From: Clostridium sp. D43t1_170807_H7
GTDB taxonomy: Bacteria > Bacillota > Clostridia > Clostridiales > Clostridiaceae
Assembly: GCF_015555905.1 (NCBI RefSeq)
Contig: NZ_JADNLK010000013.1
Span: 34,076 to 98,075, forward strand
Length of the DNA stretch: 64,000 nucleotides
Direction: 5' to 3'
In this document: positions 9,037 to 18,261 of the stretch, in pieces
How the letters are laid out: every line of letters starts with the position of its first letter
Position numbering within the stretch: the first letter of the stretch is position 1
Position numbers and translations under genes: made by a program
Notes under the pieces: model-generated
Seen by the model: only the letters and a program-made list of their open reading frames with translations
Databases searched by the model: none
What the model was told of the DNA's origin: nothing

Positions 9037-9183
9037 TTGTAAAGTAGTTAAAGCATTATTATTTACCCCTAAAACCATCTTTTAAATATAACTTCCACCA
9101 TGTATTGTGGTTAAGAAGTTGTTTTTTAAATTGGTTTCCTAGAGTTATTCGTCCCCCAAATGAAATGACTCTAGGTTTTTTTT
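9037..9183 (+). ncRNA. Candidate small RNA with C-rich loops and its own terminator
   Basis: The gap between tatD and the next minus-strand gene holds a plus-strand terminator: stem CCTAGAGT (9138-9145) with ACTCTAGG (9168-9175), then eight Ts. Just 5' of it a long interrupted hairpin forms from ACCA (9074)/TGGT (9132), TTTAAA/TTTAAA, AACTTC (9090)/GAAGTT (9115) and CAC/GTG. Two C-rich stretches stay unpaired: ACCCCT at 9065 and TCCCCC in the terminator loop at 9152-9157. Upstream are TATTAT at 9026 and TTGACA at 8998, but their 22-bp spacing is too long for a normal promoter. No open reading frame is visible. The 5' end is a guess. Confidence 0.5.
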
Positions 9184-9186
9184 ATT

Positions 9187-10815
9187 CTAAATTTTCTTTT
9201 CTTTTAATCTAATTATTTCTTCAGTAGCTCTCTTTTTATCAATTTTATTAAACAAAGTACTACATTCCCTAATTACACCTTCTTTTTTTTCTGTGAAACT
9301 CCAAATTCCTTCTCCTAAATTTAAAGAAACTTTTATTTTATCACATGTATTAGGCATAAATGGATATAGTAAATTAGATAAATTAACTATTATCTGAATG
9401 CAATTGTATATAATCTCTTTACACTTTAAAGGATCTTGACTTAATAAGTCCCAGACCTTATTACTTTCAAAATATTTATTTCCTTTTTTACATAAATTAA
9501 TTATATCAATTAAGCCTTCACTAAAATGACCTTCTTCCATTTTATCTCCAATATTAAAATATAAATTTAATATATCACTTTTTAAATTTTCGTTCATCTT
9601 TCCACTTGGTATTCTATTAGAGTAATTTTTCTTTGAAAAAACTAACACCTTGTTTATAAAACTAGATAATTCATTAACTAAATCATTATTATGGATATTT
9701 ATATATTCTCTCCAAGTAAAATCAGTATCTTTATCTTCCGGCGAGTTTAAAGTTAAGTAATATCTAAAGCTATCAACATTATATTTATTACAAACATAAT
9801 CCGCCCATAAAGCCCAATTTTTAACAGTAGAAAATGCTTTTCCTTCTAATTTTAAATATTCACTTGATATTATACGTAAATTAGGTTTTTTTATACCAAG
9901 TCCTGAAAGTATAGCTGGGAATATTACAGCATGAAAGGGAATATTATCTTTTCCATGAATAAAATAAATTCTTGAATCTTCTCCTTGCCAATACTCCCTA
10001 TAATCTTCTCCCCGTTCCTCTAAGCATTTCATACTAGCTGTTAAATATCCCATAACTGCTTCAATCCAAACAAATATTTTTTTATCTTCATAACCCTCTA
10101 ATGGAACATCTACACCCCAATTAAAGTCTCGTGTTACAGCTCTATCTCTTAATCCTTCATCTAAATATCTTTTTAATATTTTTTGTGCATTTTCTCTCCA
10201 TCCACACTGTATTATATACAATCTTTTAACATCATTTTCGAACTTAGATAACGCAAAAAATAGATGTTTTGTTTCTTTTAATGTAGGCTTAGAATTGCAG
10301 CTTTTACATCTCATATCTATTAATTCACTAGAGTCAAATTCTCCATTACAATTTTCACAGCCATCACCAGTAGCTTCCTCTCCGCATTTAGGACATCTAC
10401 CTATAATATATCTATCAGATAAATATTCATTGCAATTTTCACAAAATGTTTGTTCTACTACCTTTTCATATATATATCCTTTTTTATATAGCTCTAAGAT
10501 AAACTCTTTTACCTTTTCCTCATGATATTCTGAATGAGTTTTAGCAAAAATATCAAAAGAAAAACCTAATAATTCAAAACATCTTTGAAATTCAGCATGA
10601 TATTTTTCTACAACTTCTAAAGGTGTAATTCCTTCCTCCTTAGCTTTCATAGTAACAGGAGTACCATGACAGTCAGTACCTGAAAGAAAAACAACTTCAT
10701 CTCCCATCATCCTATGATATCTTGCTAAAATATCTCCTGGCAACAAAACTGCAATTCTTCCTAAATGCAACGGACCATTTGCATATGGCCATGCATTACC
10801 TATAATAATATTCAT
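9187..10815 (-). CDS. Class I tRNA synthetase-like protein, MetRS paralogue
   Basis: 542-residue relative of methionyl-tRNA synthetase. The N terminus NAWPYANGPLHLGR holds the HIGH-type motif (HLGR). The connective insertion has two zinc knuckles (CENCNEY...CPKCGEE and CENCNGEF...CKSCNS), as in the four-cysteine-pair MetRS class. The KMSKS loop is decayed: EGKAFSTVKNWALW stands where related enzymes have EGKKFSTSRGWAIW. The C-terminal tRNA-binding (EMAP) domain is missing. It starts at 10815 (MNIIIGNAW) after AAAGGGGG. It lies just downstream of the full-length metG. It may be an accessory, resistance-type or non-canonical synthetase; activity cannot be predicted. Confidence 0.85.
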   Translation of the reverse strand: MNIIIGNAWPYANGPLHLGRIAVLLPGDILARYHRMMGDEVVFLSGTDCHGTPVTMKAKEEGITPLEVVEKYHAEFQRCFELLGFSFDIFAKTHSEYHEEKVKEFILELYKKGYIYEKVVEQTFCENCNEYLSDRYIIGRCPKCGEEATGDGCENCNGEFDSSELIDMRCKSCNSKPTLKETKHLFFALSKFENDVKRLYIIQCGWRENAQKILKRYLDEGLRDRAVTRDFNWGVDVPLEGYEDKKIFVWIEAVMGYLTASMKCLEERGEDYREYWQGEDSRIYFIHGKDNIPFHAVIFPAILSGLGIKKPNLRIISSEYLKLEGKAFSTVKNWALWADYVCNKYNVDSFRYYLTLNSPEDKDTDFTWREYINIHNNDLVNELSSFINKVLVFSKKNYSNRIPSGKMNENLKSDILNLYFNIGDKMEEGHFSEGLIDIINLCKKGNKYFESNKVWDLLSQDPLKCKEIIYNCIQIIVNLSNLLYPFMPNTCDKIKVSLNLGEGIWSFTEKKEGVIRECSTLFNKIDKKRATEEIIRLKEKKI

Positions 10816-10871
10816 TAAAAAACCCCCTTTAATCAGTGACAAGTTGTAAGTGGCAAGTAACAAGTTATAGT

Positions 10872-10899
10872 AAAAAAGTCAGCATAGCTGACTTTTTTT
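10872..10899 (-). terminator. Terminator downstream of metG
   Basis: Perfect hairpin AAAAAGTCAGC-ATA-GCTGACTTTTT with T-run on both strands. A second short palindrome (GTTGCC-CTAA-GGCAAC) follows at about 10912. Confidence 0.75.
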
Positions 10900-10980
10900 A
10901 TATTTTCTAAAGAGTTGCCCTAAGGCAACTTTATTGCTTAATTTATCACTCTTAACTTACTTCGCTTGTTACTCTTAATT

Positions 10981-11057
10981 TATAAGGAAACACCCTACTC
11001 CTTTCAGTCGCAGGTGTAAGTTCAGCTAACTAAATCAAAGATTTAGAGCTTCACTTA
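10981..11057 (-). repeat. Short palindromic repeat, copy S2
   Basis: On the minus strand it begins TAAGTGA, whose TAA is the metG stop (11055-11057). Inner hairpin CTAAATC-TTT-GATTTAG and distal GAACTTAC are as in S1; the 3' extension ending GTGTTTCC is shared with other long copies. Confidence 0.8.
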
Positions 11058-12998
11058 TCTAACAACGCTTCCTGTTTGTAATTCACCTGGATTTACTAGC
11101 TTTAATACGCTATCATCATCTGTAGCTGCAGCTAAAATCATTCCTTGTGATAACTCTCCTCTTAGAGTAACAGGTTTTAAGTTTGCAACTAAAACTACAT
11201 ATTTACCAACTAATTCTTCTGGTTTATAGTGCATTGCTATTCCTGAAATAACCTGTCTTTCTTCTCCATTTAAATCAACTTTTAATTTTAATAATTTTTT
11301 AGCTTTTTTAACAGGTTCACATTCTAATACTTTAACTACTCTTAAATCTATTTTTTCAAAGTCTTCAATAGTTATTTCTTCTTTAATTGGTTGCATTTTA
11401 TACTCTTCTTTTGGCTTATTAGCCTCTAATTGAGCTAATCTCATAGCTTCTAATTCTTCTAAAGTCTTAGCTACATCTATTCTTGGGAATAAAGCTTCAC
11501 CTTTTTTAACTTCAGTTCCTGGAGTTGTTCCATCAAATCCAGATAATGAATCCCAAGATGTTGTAGTTATATTTAATTGAGCATTAATTTTTTCACTTGT
11601 ACTTGGTAAGAAAGCAGATAATAATACAGACGCAAATCTTAAGCTTTCAGCTAAGTTATATAAAACTGTACCTAATCTTTCTTTCTTTTCTTCATCCTTA
11701 GCAAGTATCCAAGGAGTTGTTTCATCAATATATTTATTTGCTCTTCCTATAAGTTCAAATATATTTTCTAACGCCTCTGGAATTCTTAAATTATCTATTG
11801 CTTTTGTTACCTTAACTGGAGTTTCTAAAGCTAAACTTATTAATTCATTATCAATATCTTCTTTAGCTGTTGGTGCTGGTATCACTCCACCAAAGTACTT
11901 TTCAATCATTGCTACTGTTCTTGATAATAAGTTACCAAGATCGTTACAAAGATCTGAGTTAATTTTCTTTATGAATATTTCATTATTAAATAATCCATCC
12001 GCTCCAAAAGGAATTTCTCTTAATAAATAGTATCTAACTGCGTCAACACCAAATTTATCTACTAAAACTACTGGGTCAACAACATTTCCTTTTGATTTTG
12101 ACATCTTTCCACCATCAACAAGTAACCATCCATGCCCAAATACTTGCTTTGGTAACTCTTCACCTAATGCCATTAACATAATTGGCCAGTAAATAGTGTG
12201 GAATCTTAATATATCCTTACCTATTAAATGAACATCTGCAGGCCAATACTTCTTGTATAACTCATCATTATCACTTCCATATCCTAAAGCAGATATATAG
12301 TTTGATAATGCATCTATCCAAACATAAACTACATGACCTTCATCAAATGTTACAGGAACTCCCCAATTGAAGCTAGTTCTTGATACACAAAGATCTTGTA
12401 ATCCTGGTTTTAAGAAGTTATTAACCATTTCATTTTTTCTTGATTCTGGTTGAATAAATTCTGGATGAGCTTCAATATACTCCATTAATCTATCAGCATA
12501 TTTGCTCATTCTAAAGAAGTAAGCTTCTTCCTTTGATTTTTCAACTGGTCTTCCACAGTCTGGACAATTTCCATTTACTAATTGAGTTTCAGTCCAGAAA
12601 GACTCACATGGAGTACAGTATAATCCTTCATATGAAGATTTATATATATCTCCTTGATCATATAATTGCTTAAATATTTTTTGAACAGTTTTCTTATGAT
12701 AATCGTCAGTTGTTCTTATGAATTTATCATAGCTTATGTCCATCATACTCCATAGTTCTTTAATACCTGCAACTATTTCATCAACATGCTCCTTTGGAGT
12801 TATTCCTTTTTCTTCAGCTATTCTTTGTATTTTTTGACCATGCTCGTCAGTTCCTGTTAAGAACATTACATCGTATCCATTTAATCTTTTAAATCTAGCT
12901 AAAGCATCTGCTGCTACTGTTGTATAAGTATTACCGATGTGTAATTTAGTTGATGGATAATAAATTGGCGTAGTTATATAGTACGGTTTCTTTGTCAT
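11055..12998 (-). CDS. metG: Methionyl-tRNA synthetase
   Basis: 647-residue MetRS charging tRNA-Met. HIGH-type motif in PIYYPSTKLHIGNTY, zinc knuckle CTPCESFW...CPDCGRP, intact KMSKS in [14 protein letters not shown] near residue 300, and a C-terminal EMAP/Trbp111 domain (IEDFEKIDLRVVKV onward) for tRNA binding and dimerisation. Start set at 12998 (MTKKPYYITTP), preceded by GTAGGAGGAAG; an in-frame ATG 24 bp earlier has no ribosome site. Controlled by the Met T-box leader upstream. This is the complete, presumably housekeeping copy; a divergent paralogue follows. Confidence 0.97.
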   Translation of the reverse strand: MTKKPYYITTPIYYPSTKLHIGNTYTTVAADALARFKRLNGYDVMFLTGTDEHGQKIQRIAEEKGITPKEHVDEIVAGIKELWSMMDISYDKFIRTTDDYHKKTVQKIFKQLYDQGDIYKSSYEGLYCTPCESFWTETQLVNGNCPDCGRPVEKSKEEAYFFRMSKYADRLMEYIEAHPEFIQPESRKNEMVNNFLKPGLQDLCVSRTSFNWGVPVTFDEGHVVYVWIDALSNYISALGYGSDNDELYKKYWPADVHLIGKDILRFHTIYWPIMLMALGEELPKQVFGHGWLLVDGGKMSKSKGNVVDPVVLVDKFGVDAVRYYLLREIPFGADGLFNNEIFIKKINSDLCNDLGNLLSRTVAMIEKYFGGVIPAPTAKEDIDNELISLALETPVKVTKAIDNLRIPEALENIFELIGRANKYIDETTPWILAKDEEKKERLGTVLYNLAESLRFASVLLSAFLPSTSEKINAQLNITTTSWDSLSGFDGTTPGTEVKKGEALFPRIDVAKTLEELEAMRLAQLEANKPKEEYKMQPIKEEITIEDFEKIDLRVVKVLECEPVKKAKKLLKLKVDLNGEERQVISGIAMHYKPEELVGKYVVLVANLKPVTLRGELSQGMILAAATDDDSVLKLVNPGELQTGSVVR

Positions 12999-13108
12999 TT
13001 TTCTTCCTCCTACTTTCTCCATTATTTATATGTAAAAGTTAATAGTATAAATTGAAAATATTAATTTAAAATCAGCTTACTTATTTTTACCATAAACTCT
13101 TAACTAAA

Positions 13109-13376
13109 AAAAGCCTCTATATAGGCTTATATACCCATATAGAGACGTTATATACGCGTTACCACTCTATTTTATATTTATTTCACAATAAATATCTCAC
13201 TAGGTGACTATCATCACCTTGCAATATAACGGTTGCTACCGTATTATCCTAACTATCAAAGCTCAGATAATCTGCTCCAAGACCATCTTCATAAAGTTCA
13301 ATATCACTAGTTTTCACCATACCTAGCTCTCTGTAGATATATTCCTAAACTACTCTTCTCTTCTATGCATTTATTA
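13109..13376 (-). promoter_or_regulatory. T-box leader of metG (Met specifier)
   Basis: On the minus strand: stem I with AGAGAGCTAGGTATGGTGAAA, a specifier region AAGATGGTCTTGGAG containing ATG, the T-box core GAGTGGTAACGCG, and a terminator (CTCTATAT at 13115 pairing with ATATAGAG at 13137, then a T-run). Uncharged tRNA-Met should favour the antiterminator and switch metG on. The remaining part of the 620-bp gap, 13411-13610, is AT-rich with no further feature seen apart from the ribosome site of the plus-strand gene. Confidence 0.95.
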
Positions 13377-13381
13377 GTTTT

Positions 13382-13410
13382 ATAATATTCTAAAATGTAA
13401 AAACTGTCAA
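13382..13410 (-). promoter_or_regulatory. Sigma-A promoter of metG
   Basis: TTGACA (13405-13410), 17-bp spacer, TATTAT (13382-13387) on the minus strand, placing the start just before the T-box stem I. Confidence 0.85.
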
Positions 13411-13621
13411 TAAGTTAAAGATCAAATTTAAACTTCTAATAAAATTATCTTCTTTTCTTTTATTATCTCCAACTAACTACTATTTAAAACTTATTAAATA
13501 TCCATATTTTATACTGCTATTATATCTATTAATTTATTAATTTTATACTAAAAATATTATGTATAATAATGAAATTTAGTTAGTTATTATATATAATATC
13601 ATAAGGATAGGAGGCTTAATT

Positions 13622-14119
13622 ATGGATAATTTTAAAATTCCTAAGATTGGACTTAGGACAATAAAATCAGGTATAGCTGTTTTCTTATGTTTATTACTTT
13701 TACCTAACGAACCTTTTTTTGCCTGCCTTACAGCTGTAATTTGTTTACAAGACACTGTTTATAACTCGATTCATATGGGAATAAATAGAGGGGCAGGAAC
13801 CATAATAGGGGCTAGTTTTGGTTTAATATTTCTTTACTTATTTAGATCATTAGAAATTCATATACCAAATCAATACATAGCAAAATTAGTAATATATATT
13901 ATTATTTCATCTGGAATTATTTTCATGATTTATTTATGTAATATTCTAAAAAGACCAGGTGCTATAAACATAACTTGCATAGTATTTCTTGGAGTTACTA
14001 CAGCTCACGCTTATAGTGATCCTTTATTTTATGCCACTAATAGAATAATAGAAACATTACTTGGCATAGTAATTTCAATATTAGTGAACAAGCTAATAAC
14101 ACCACCACCACATAAATAG
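13622..14119 (+). CDS. Aromatic acid exporter/FUSC-like membrane protein
   Basis: 165-residue protein with about four transmembrane helices (residues 15-30, 60-80, 88-115, 125-155) resembling the N-terminal membrane half of the ArAE_1/FUSC family: IGLRTIKSGIAVFLCLLL, then a conserved GAGTIIGA turn. It lacks the long cytosolic tail of full-size exporters. ATG preceded by ATAGGAGG. It stands alone between divergent metG and convergent lysW. Substrate unknown. Confidence 0.85.
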   Translation: MDNFKIPKIGLRTIKSGIAVFLCLLLLPNEPFFACLTAVICLQDTVYNSIHMGINRGAGTIIGASFGLIFLYLFRSLEIHIPNQYIAKLVIYIIISSGIIFMIYLCNILKRPGAINITCIVFLGVTTAHAYSDPLFYATNRIIETLLGIVISILVNKLITPPPHK

Positions 14120-14251
14120 TCAGTGGTGTTAAGTTAGTAGTTAAGAAAGAAACTGCTATCGCAATTTCTAAAAAACATAGATTTTCCAAAGTCACCCCAA
14201 GCTGACTTTATTCCTTAACTATTAACTCCTAACTTATAACTCTTAACTGTA

Positions 14252-14279
14252 AAAAGGTTGTGCTTTCGCACAACCTTTT
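14252..14279. terminator. Bidirectional terminator
   Basis: Perfect hairpin AAAAGGTTGTGC-TTTC-GCACAACCTTTT between two convergent genes. The 130 bp before it hold only AT-rich direct-repeat-like text. Confidence 0.9.
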
Positions 14280-14312
14280 AATTTAGCCCTTTTTATTTTA
14301 TTTTCTTATTGC

Positions 14313-16028
14313 TTAAGCTTCTTCAACCTTCTTACCGAATATTTGAACCCCTACATATAACGCAATTAATGAAAGTGGTAATACTACATATATTGGAACT
14401 CCAAATCCTGATGGAATATATCCAAATAATATAGTTACTGCTGCAACAAATAATGAATACCACATTTGAGTCTTAACATGTTCAATGTGATTACATCCAG
14501 CTCCCATTGAAGAAAGTATAGTTGTATCAGATATTGGTGAACAATGATCACCAAAAATAGCTCCTGTTAACACAGCACTTGTACAAACTACTACAAATGA
14601 CATATCTGGATTTATTGAATGTGCTAATGGAATTGCTAATGGCATTAATATACTCATTGTTCCATATGCAGTTCCTGTAGAGAATGAAATTACTGCCCCT
14701 AAAATAAATATTAAACTTGGTAATAAGAATGCTGGTATTGCCCCTTTTAATACCTCAACTAAGTAATATGCAGTTCCAAGTTCTTTAATTACTGATCCTA
14801 ATGACCAAGCTAGTATTAATATAACACCAGTTATTATTAATCCTTTCATTCCATCAACCCAAACTTCAATAGCTTCACTTAAAGTGAATATCTTTTTAAC
14901 AACCCCCATTAAAATAGCAACTACTGAAGCAAATAATGCTGATTGGAATAATGCTACAGAAGCATCTGAAGCAGCAAATGCTTCCATTATACCTTTAAAT
15001 GAAAATGGTGAACTCATCATAATTTCTTGAGCTGCTGATGGATCTCCACCAATTATTGTACTGTATCCACTATAATAAAATGCTACTAATGCTGAAATTA
15101 TTAATGCCCCGATTGGAATAATAGCATTCCATATACTAAGCTTAACACCTTCTTTTGGTTCTAATTCATCCATTTCAGCTGATGCTTCAACTGCAATTTC
15201 ATCTTTAAGAGATTTGTTCTTATTTCTTGCTGCAACCTCAGCTTTTCTCATTGGTCCAAACTCTTTTAAAGTTAAAGCTGTTATTACTATAAATGCTAGA
15301 ATTAATATATTATAAAATCTATAAGGTATTGTTTGAAGGAATACTCCAAACCCACTTGCTTCAACTCCAATTGAATTAAAACCATCTCCAATTAAACTTA
15401 CTTCTAGACCAATCCAAGTTGATATAATAGCTAGTCCCGCTACTGGAGCTGCTGTAGCATCTATTATAAATGCTAATCTTTCTCTTGATATCTTCATTTT
15501 ATCTGCTACTGGTCTCATTATTGGACCAACTATTAATGAATTTGCATAATCATCAAAGAATACACATAAACCTAAAAGCCAGGTTGTTAACTGAGTACTT
15601 TTTACAGTCTTAGCTTTTTTAGCTAATGCTTCTGCTATTGCCTTTGCACCACCCATTTTAGCAACTAAATTAATAACTCCTCCAATAGCAAGTACTTGAA
15701 GAACTATACCTGCATTCCATGGATCTGCAAGAGAATTCAATGCTCTATTTACAAAGTCTAGAAAAGCTTGTATAAATGCACCAAATACATTATGTCCAGC
15801 AAGACTAACTAGAAAACTACCTGATAAAATACCTATGAATAGCGAAATAACCACGTTTTTTGTTATAAATGCCAATACTATGGCAACTATTGGTGGAATT
15901 AATGTCCATATTCCAAACTTATCCGCATTCACCGCTGCTGGCTCAACTTCTGCTGCAAATGCAACTGTAGTTGAAAAGATAAATACTAACATTGTAAGTA
16001 ATAAAACTTTAAAACTTCTTTTTTTCAC
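14313..16028 (-). CDS. lysW: NhaC-family antiporter, probable lysine transporter
   Basis: 571-residue polytopic membrane protein of the Na+/H+ antiporter NhaC superfamily, with a cleavable-looking N-terminal segment ending VAFAAEV, then about eleven helices, including the family's SFSTGTAYGTMSILMPLAIPL and GDHCSPISDTTILSS. GTG at 16028 is chosen because AGGGGGG lies about 9 bp upstream; in-frame codons further upstream fall inside the riboswitch terminator. The gene is preceded by a lysine riboswitch, and NhaC-like genes under such control were earlier predicted to be lysine transporters (LysW). The substrate call is therefore an inference from regulation, not from the protein. Confidence 0.85.
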   Translation of the reverse strand: MKKRSFKVLLLTMLVFIFSTTVAFAAEVEPAAVNADKFGIWTLIPPIVAIVLAFITKNVVISLFIGILSGSFLVSLAGHNVFGAFIQAFLDFVNRALNSLADPWNAGIVLQVLAIGGVINLVAKMGGAKAIAEALAKKAKTVKSTQLTTWLLGLCVFFDDYANSLIVGPIMRPVADKMKISRERLAFIIDATAAPVAGLAIISTWIGLEVSLIGDGFNSIGVEASGFGVFLQTIPYRFYNILILAFIVITALTLKEFGPMRKAEVAARNKNKSLKDEIAVEASAEMDELEPKEGVKLSIWNAIIPIGALIISALVAFYYSGYSTIIGGDPSAAQEIMMSSPFSFKGIMEAFAASDASVALFQSALFASVVAILMGVVKKIFTLSEAIEVWVDGMKGLIITGVILILAWSLGSVIKELGTAYYLVEVLKGAIPAFLLPSLIFILGAVISFSTGTAYGTMSILMPLAIPLAHSINPDMSFVVVCTSAVLTGAIFGDHCSPISDTTILSSMGAGCNHIEHVKTQMWYSLFVAAVTILFGYIPSGFGVPIYVVLPLSLIALYVGVQIFGKKVEEA

Positions 16029-16085
16029 TTTTATTTCCCCCCTAATTAATTTTAAAAGTGAATAATAAGGATACCCCAAACTAAC

Positions 16086-16345
16086 AAAAAAAGACCTTGA
16101 GTTAACACTCAAGGTCTTGTATGTACTAAAAATAATATAAAAATACAAGTCTCAAATGATAGCTCACCACAAAATACTTTGTGACAGTAGTGCATATATT
16201 TTATACACTCCCAGCTATACAACCTTAAAGCATCAGTTGTATGCTTCGGCGATTGCTCCTTTCTTATTGAATCACAGTGCTTTTCTCATCAATAATACTA
16301 TTAACTTTCGCGCCTCTACCCTAAGTTATTCACTTTTGTTTTATA
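16086..16345 (-). promoter_or_regulatory. Lysine riboswitch (L box) controlling lysW
   Basis: Minus-strand text carries the L-box landmarks in order: GGTAGAGGCGCG, AAGGAGCAATCGCCGAAGC, a CAACTGATG...GGTTG arm, GCTGGGAGT, CACTACTGTCAC and TGTGGTGAGCTATCA. A terminator follows at 16091-16118 (AAGACCTTGAGT with its complement, then a T-run). Lysine should cause early termination. Confidence 0.95.
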
Positions 16346-16353
16346 ATAATTCG

Positions 16354-16382
16354 ATTATATAATCAATTTATTGTATTTGCAA
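16354..16382 (-). promoter_or_regulatory. Promoter of the lysine-riboswitch transcript
   Basis: TTGCAA (16377-16382) and TATAAT (16354-16359) on the minus strand with a 17-bp spacer, placing the start at the edge of the aptamer. Confidence 0.8.
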
Positions 16383-16411
16383 TACCATTTTATAACTTTT
16401 CTAAACTTTTA

Positions 16412-17668
16412 TTACTTTTGAACTTTTTTCATAAATTCTTCAATTTCATCTACACTTTTTATTATATCACTTGATAAATTAATAACTCCATCTTCTGTTA
16501 CTAATATATCATCTTCTATTCTAATTCCTATACCTTCTTCTTCAATATATATTCCAGGTTCAACAGTAAATATAACTCCTGGCTCAAAAGTTATATCTCT
16601 ATGTGGCGTCTCAATATCATGAGTATCCATGCCTAAACTATGACCTATGCTATGATAATAATACTTTCTAACATCTTTCTTATCTGTAATAAGGCCAAGC
16701 TTTATACATTCTTCAGCTATTAAATCTGTTGCTTTATCATTTACATCTTTATATTTAACACCTGGTTTAATTAATTTAATAATTTCTTCATTTACTTTTA
16801 AAACAGAATTATAAACTTCCTTTTGTCTTTCAGTAAACTTACCATTAACAGGGAAAGTTCTTGATATATCAGCATTGTAACAATTATATTCTGCACCTAA
16901 GTCAAAAAGAATTAAATCATTTTCCTTAAGCTCTGAATTATTATCAACATAATGTAATGTTGTAGCATTTTTTCCTGCTGCAGCTATTGTTGTAAAAGCT
17001 AAGCCTGTTGCACCTTTAACTTTACAATTAAAATCAAAATATGCTTCTAATTCATATTCCTTCATTCCAACACGTGCTTCAGTCATTAATCTTTCAATAC
17101 CACTTTTAGTTATTTCAATAGCCTTTTTAATTTTTTCTACTTCCTCTTGTGATTTCTTTAATCTTAACTCACCAATCTTACTATAAACGTTATTTATTCT
17201 AACCTGAGGATACTTGCTTACTATTTCATTAGCAAATTTATGAGAAATAGTTCCTTCTCTATTTGCACTCATTCTTTCTAAGTCTAAATAAAGATTTACT
17301 TCTTCCTTCATAGTAATCATTCCATGAATATCCCCATCAAACTGACTCTTAAATTTAACTTCATCCACTGCTGTAAGCTCACTAGCCTCTTCTTTTCTAA
17401 TGCTCTTTCCAATCCATTTTTCTAATTCTAAATCAATATCTTTTACGTAAAGCTTAGAAGATTTTATTCCATTAATTTTTGACATAACTAATATATGTTC
17501 TTCTTCTTTTATTCCTGTTAAATAATAAAAATTTCTATTTGGAGTAAATGGATAAGTTTGATCTCCAGTTTTTTGAATTGCTTTTCCAGCAAATAAAATT
17601 ACAATTGAATTATCTTTAATCTTATTTAAAAGATTATCTCTGTTTACTTTATAAATATTTTGATTCAT
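16412..17668 (-). CDS. Xaa-Pro aminopeptidase (M24 family)
   Basis: 418-residue aminopeptidase P type enzyme that removes N-terminal residues before proline. The N-terminal creatinase-like domain holds QTYPFTPNRNFYYLTG. The pita-bread domain shows all five metal ligands: Asp in ILFDLGAEYNCYNADISRTFP (two), His in SIGHSLGMDTHD, Glu in FTVEPGIYI and Glu in GIRIEDDILV. ATG is preceded by AAAGGAG. Monocistronic, downstream of the ACT protein gene. No signal peptide, so cytoplasmic. Confidence 0.95.
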   Translation of the reverse strand: MNQNIYKVNRDNLLNKIKDNSIVILFAGKAIQKTGDQTYPFTPNRNFYYLTGIKEEEHILVMSKINGIKSSKLYVKDIDLELEKWIGKSIRKEEASELTAVDEVKFKSQFDGDIHGMITMKEEVNLYLDLERMSANREGTISHKFANEIVSKYPQVRINNVYSKIGELRLKKSQEEVEKIKKAIEITKSGIERLMTEARVGMKEYELEAYFDFNCKVKGATGLAFTTIAAAGKNATTLHYVDNNSELKENDLILFDLGAEYNCYNADISRTFPVNGKFTERQKEVYNSVLKVNEEIIKLIKPGVKYKDVNDKATDLIAEECIKLGLITDKKDVRKYYYHSIGHSLGMDTHDIETPHRDITFEPGVIFTVEPGIYIEEEGIGIRIEDDILVTEDGVINLSSDIIKSVDEIEEFMKKVQK

Positions 17669-17708
17669 AGCCCTATCTCCTTTTATAATATTTTAGGATT
17701 ACTTTTTA

Positions 17709-18149
17709 TTATTCTGCTGCTAATAATTTAACATTTCTAACATTGGGTAAAGAGTTTAACCTTGCTGCTAATTGACTAACGCTTTTCTCCATATGAGAAA
17801 TATCAATGGTAACTGTGACATTAGCCGATAAATTAATTGGAATATCTTGATTTATAGTTAATATATTGCCTTTATAAAATGCAATACAATCTAACACTTT
17901 AGATAAAGTACCAGACGTATGTGTCATTAACAATATTAAAGTTACCTTCTTAGATTGCATATCTTGCGCCATCGGAAATACGTCATCTTTATATTTATAA
18001 TATGTACTTCTACTAATTCCAACTAATTTTATAGCTTCACTTATATCTTTTGCATTGCCAAGTTCAATATTCTCCTTTACCTCAATTACCTTTTTAAATA
18101 TCTCTGGTAATGATCTTTCATTTACAATGTAAAACCTGTCTTCCCCCAT
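17709..18149 (-). CDS. ACT domain-containing regulatory protein (UPF0735, PheB-like)
   Basis: 146-residue protein. An N-terminal helix-turn-helix-like part (ISEAIKLVGISRSTYYKYKDDVFP) is followed by a C-terminal ACT domain (VTLILLMTHTSGTLSKVLD onward), the layout of the UPF0735/PheB family. ACT domains usually sense amino acids. Start chosen at the second ATG (18149) because GGAG is about 8 bp upstream of it and only 2 bp from the first. The ligand and target are unknown. Confidence 0.88.
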   Translation of the reverse strand: MGEDRFYIVNERSLPEIFKKVIEVKENIELGNAKDISEAIKLVGISRSTYYKYKDDVFPMAQDMQSKKVTLILLMTHTSGTLSKVLDCIAFYKGNILTINQDIPINLSANVTVTIDISHMEKSVSQLAARLNSLPNVRNVKLLAAE

Positions 18150-18261
18150 AATCATTCTCCATTCGATTCATTTTAGTAATATTATACAACCAAACTCTTT
18201 ACAGTGCATTAAAATTTTTACATATTATCCCCTTAATTCTAATTTATTCGTTAAAGCTTAA

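Noticed and set aside
9037..9183. 6S RNA
   Set aside because: The region has a terminator and hairpins but not the long two-arm rod with a central bubble expected of 6S RNA; kept only as an unnamed candidate.
10981..11057. Ordinary terminator or riboswitch after metG
   Set aside because: It has no T-run and matches the dispersed short repeat elsewhere in the window, so it is listed as a repeat.
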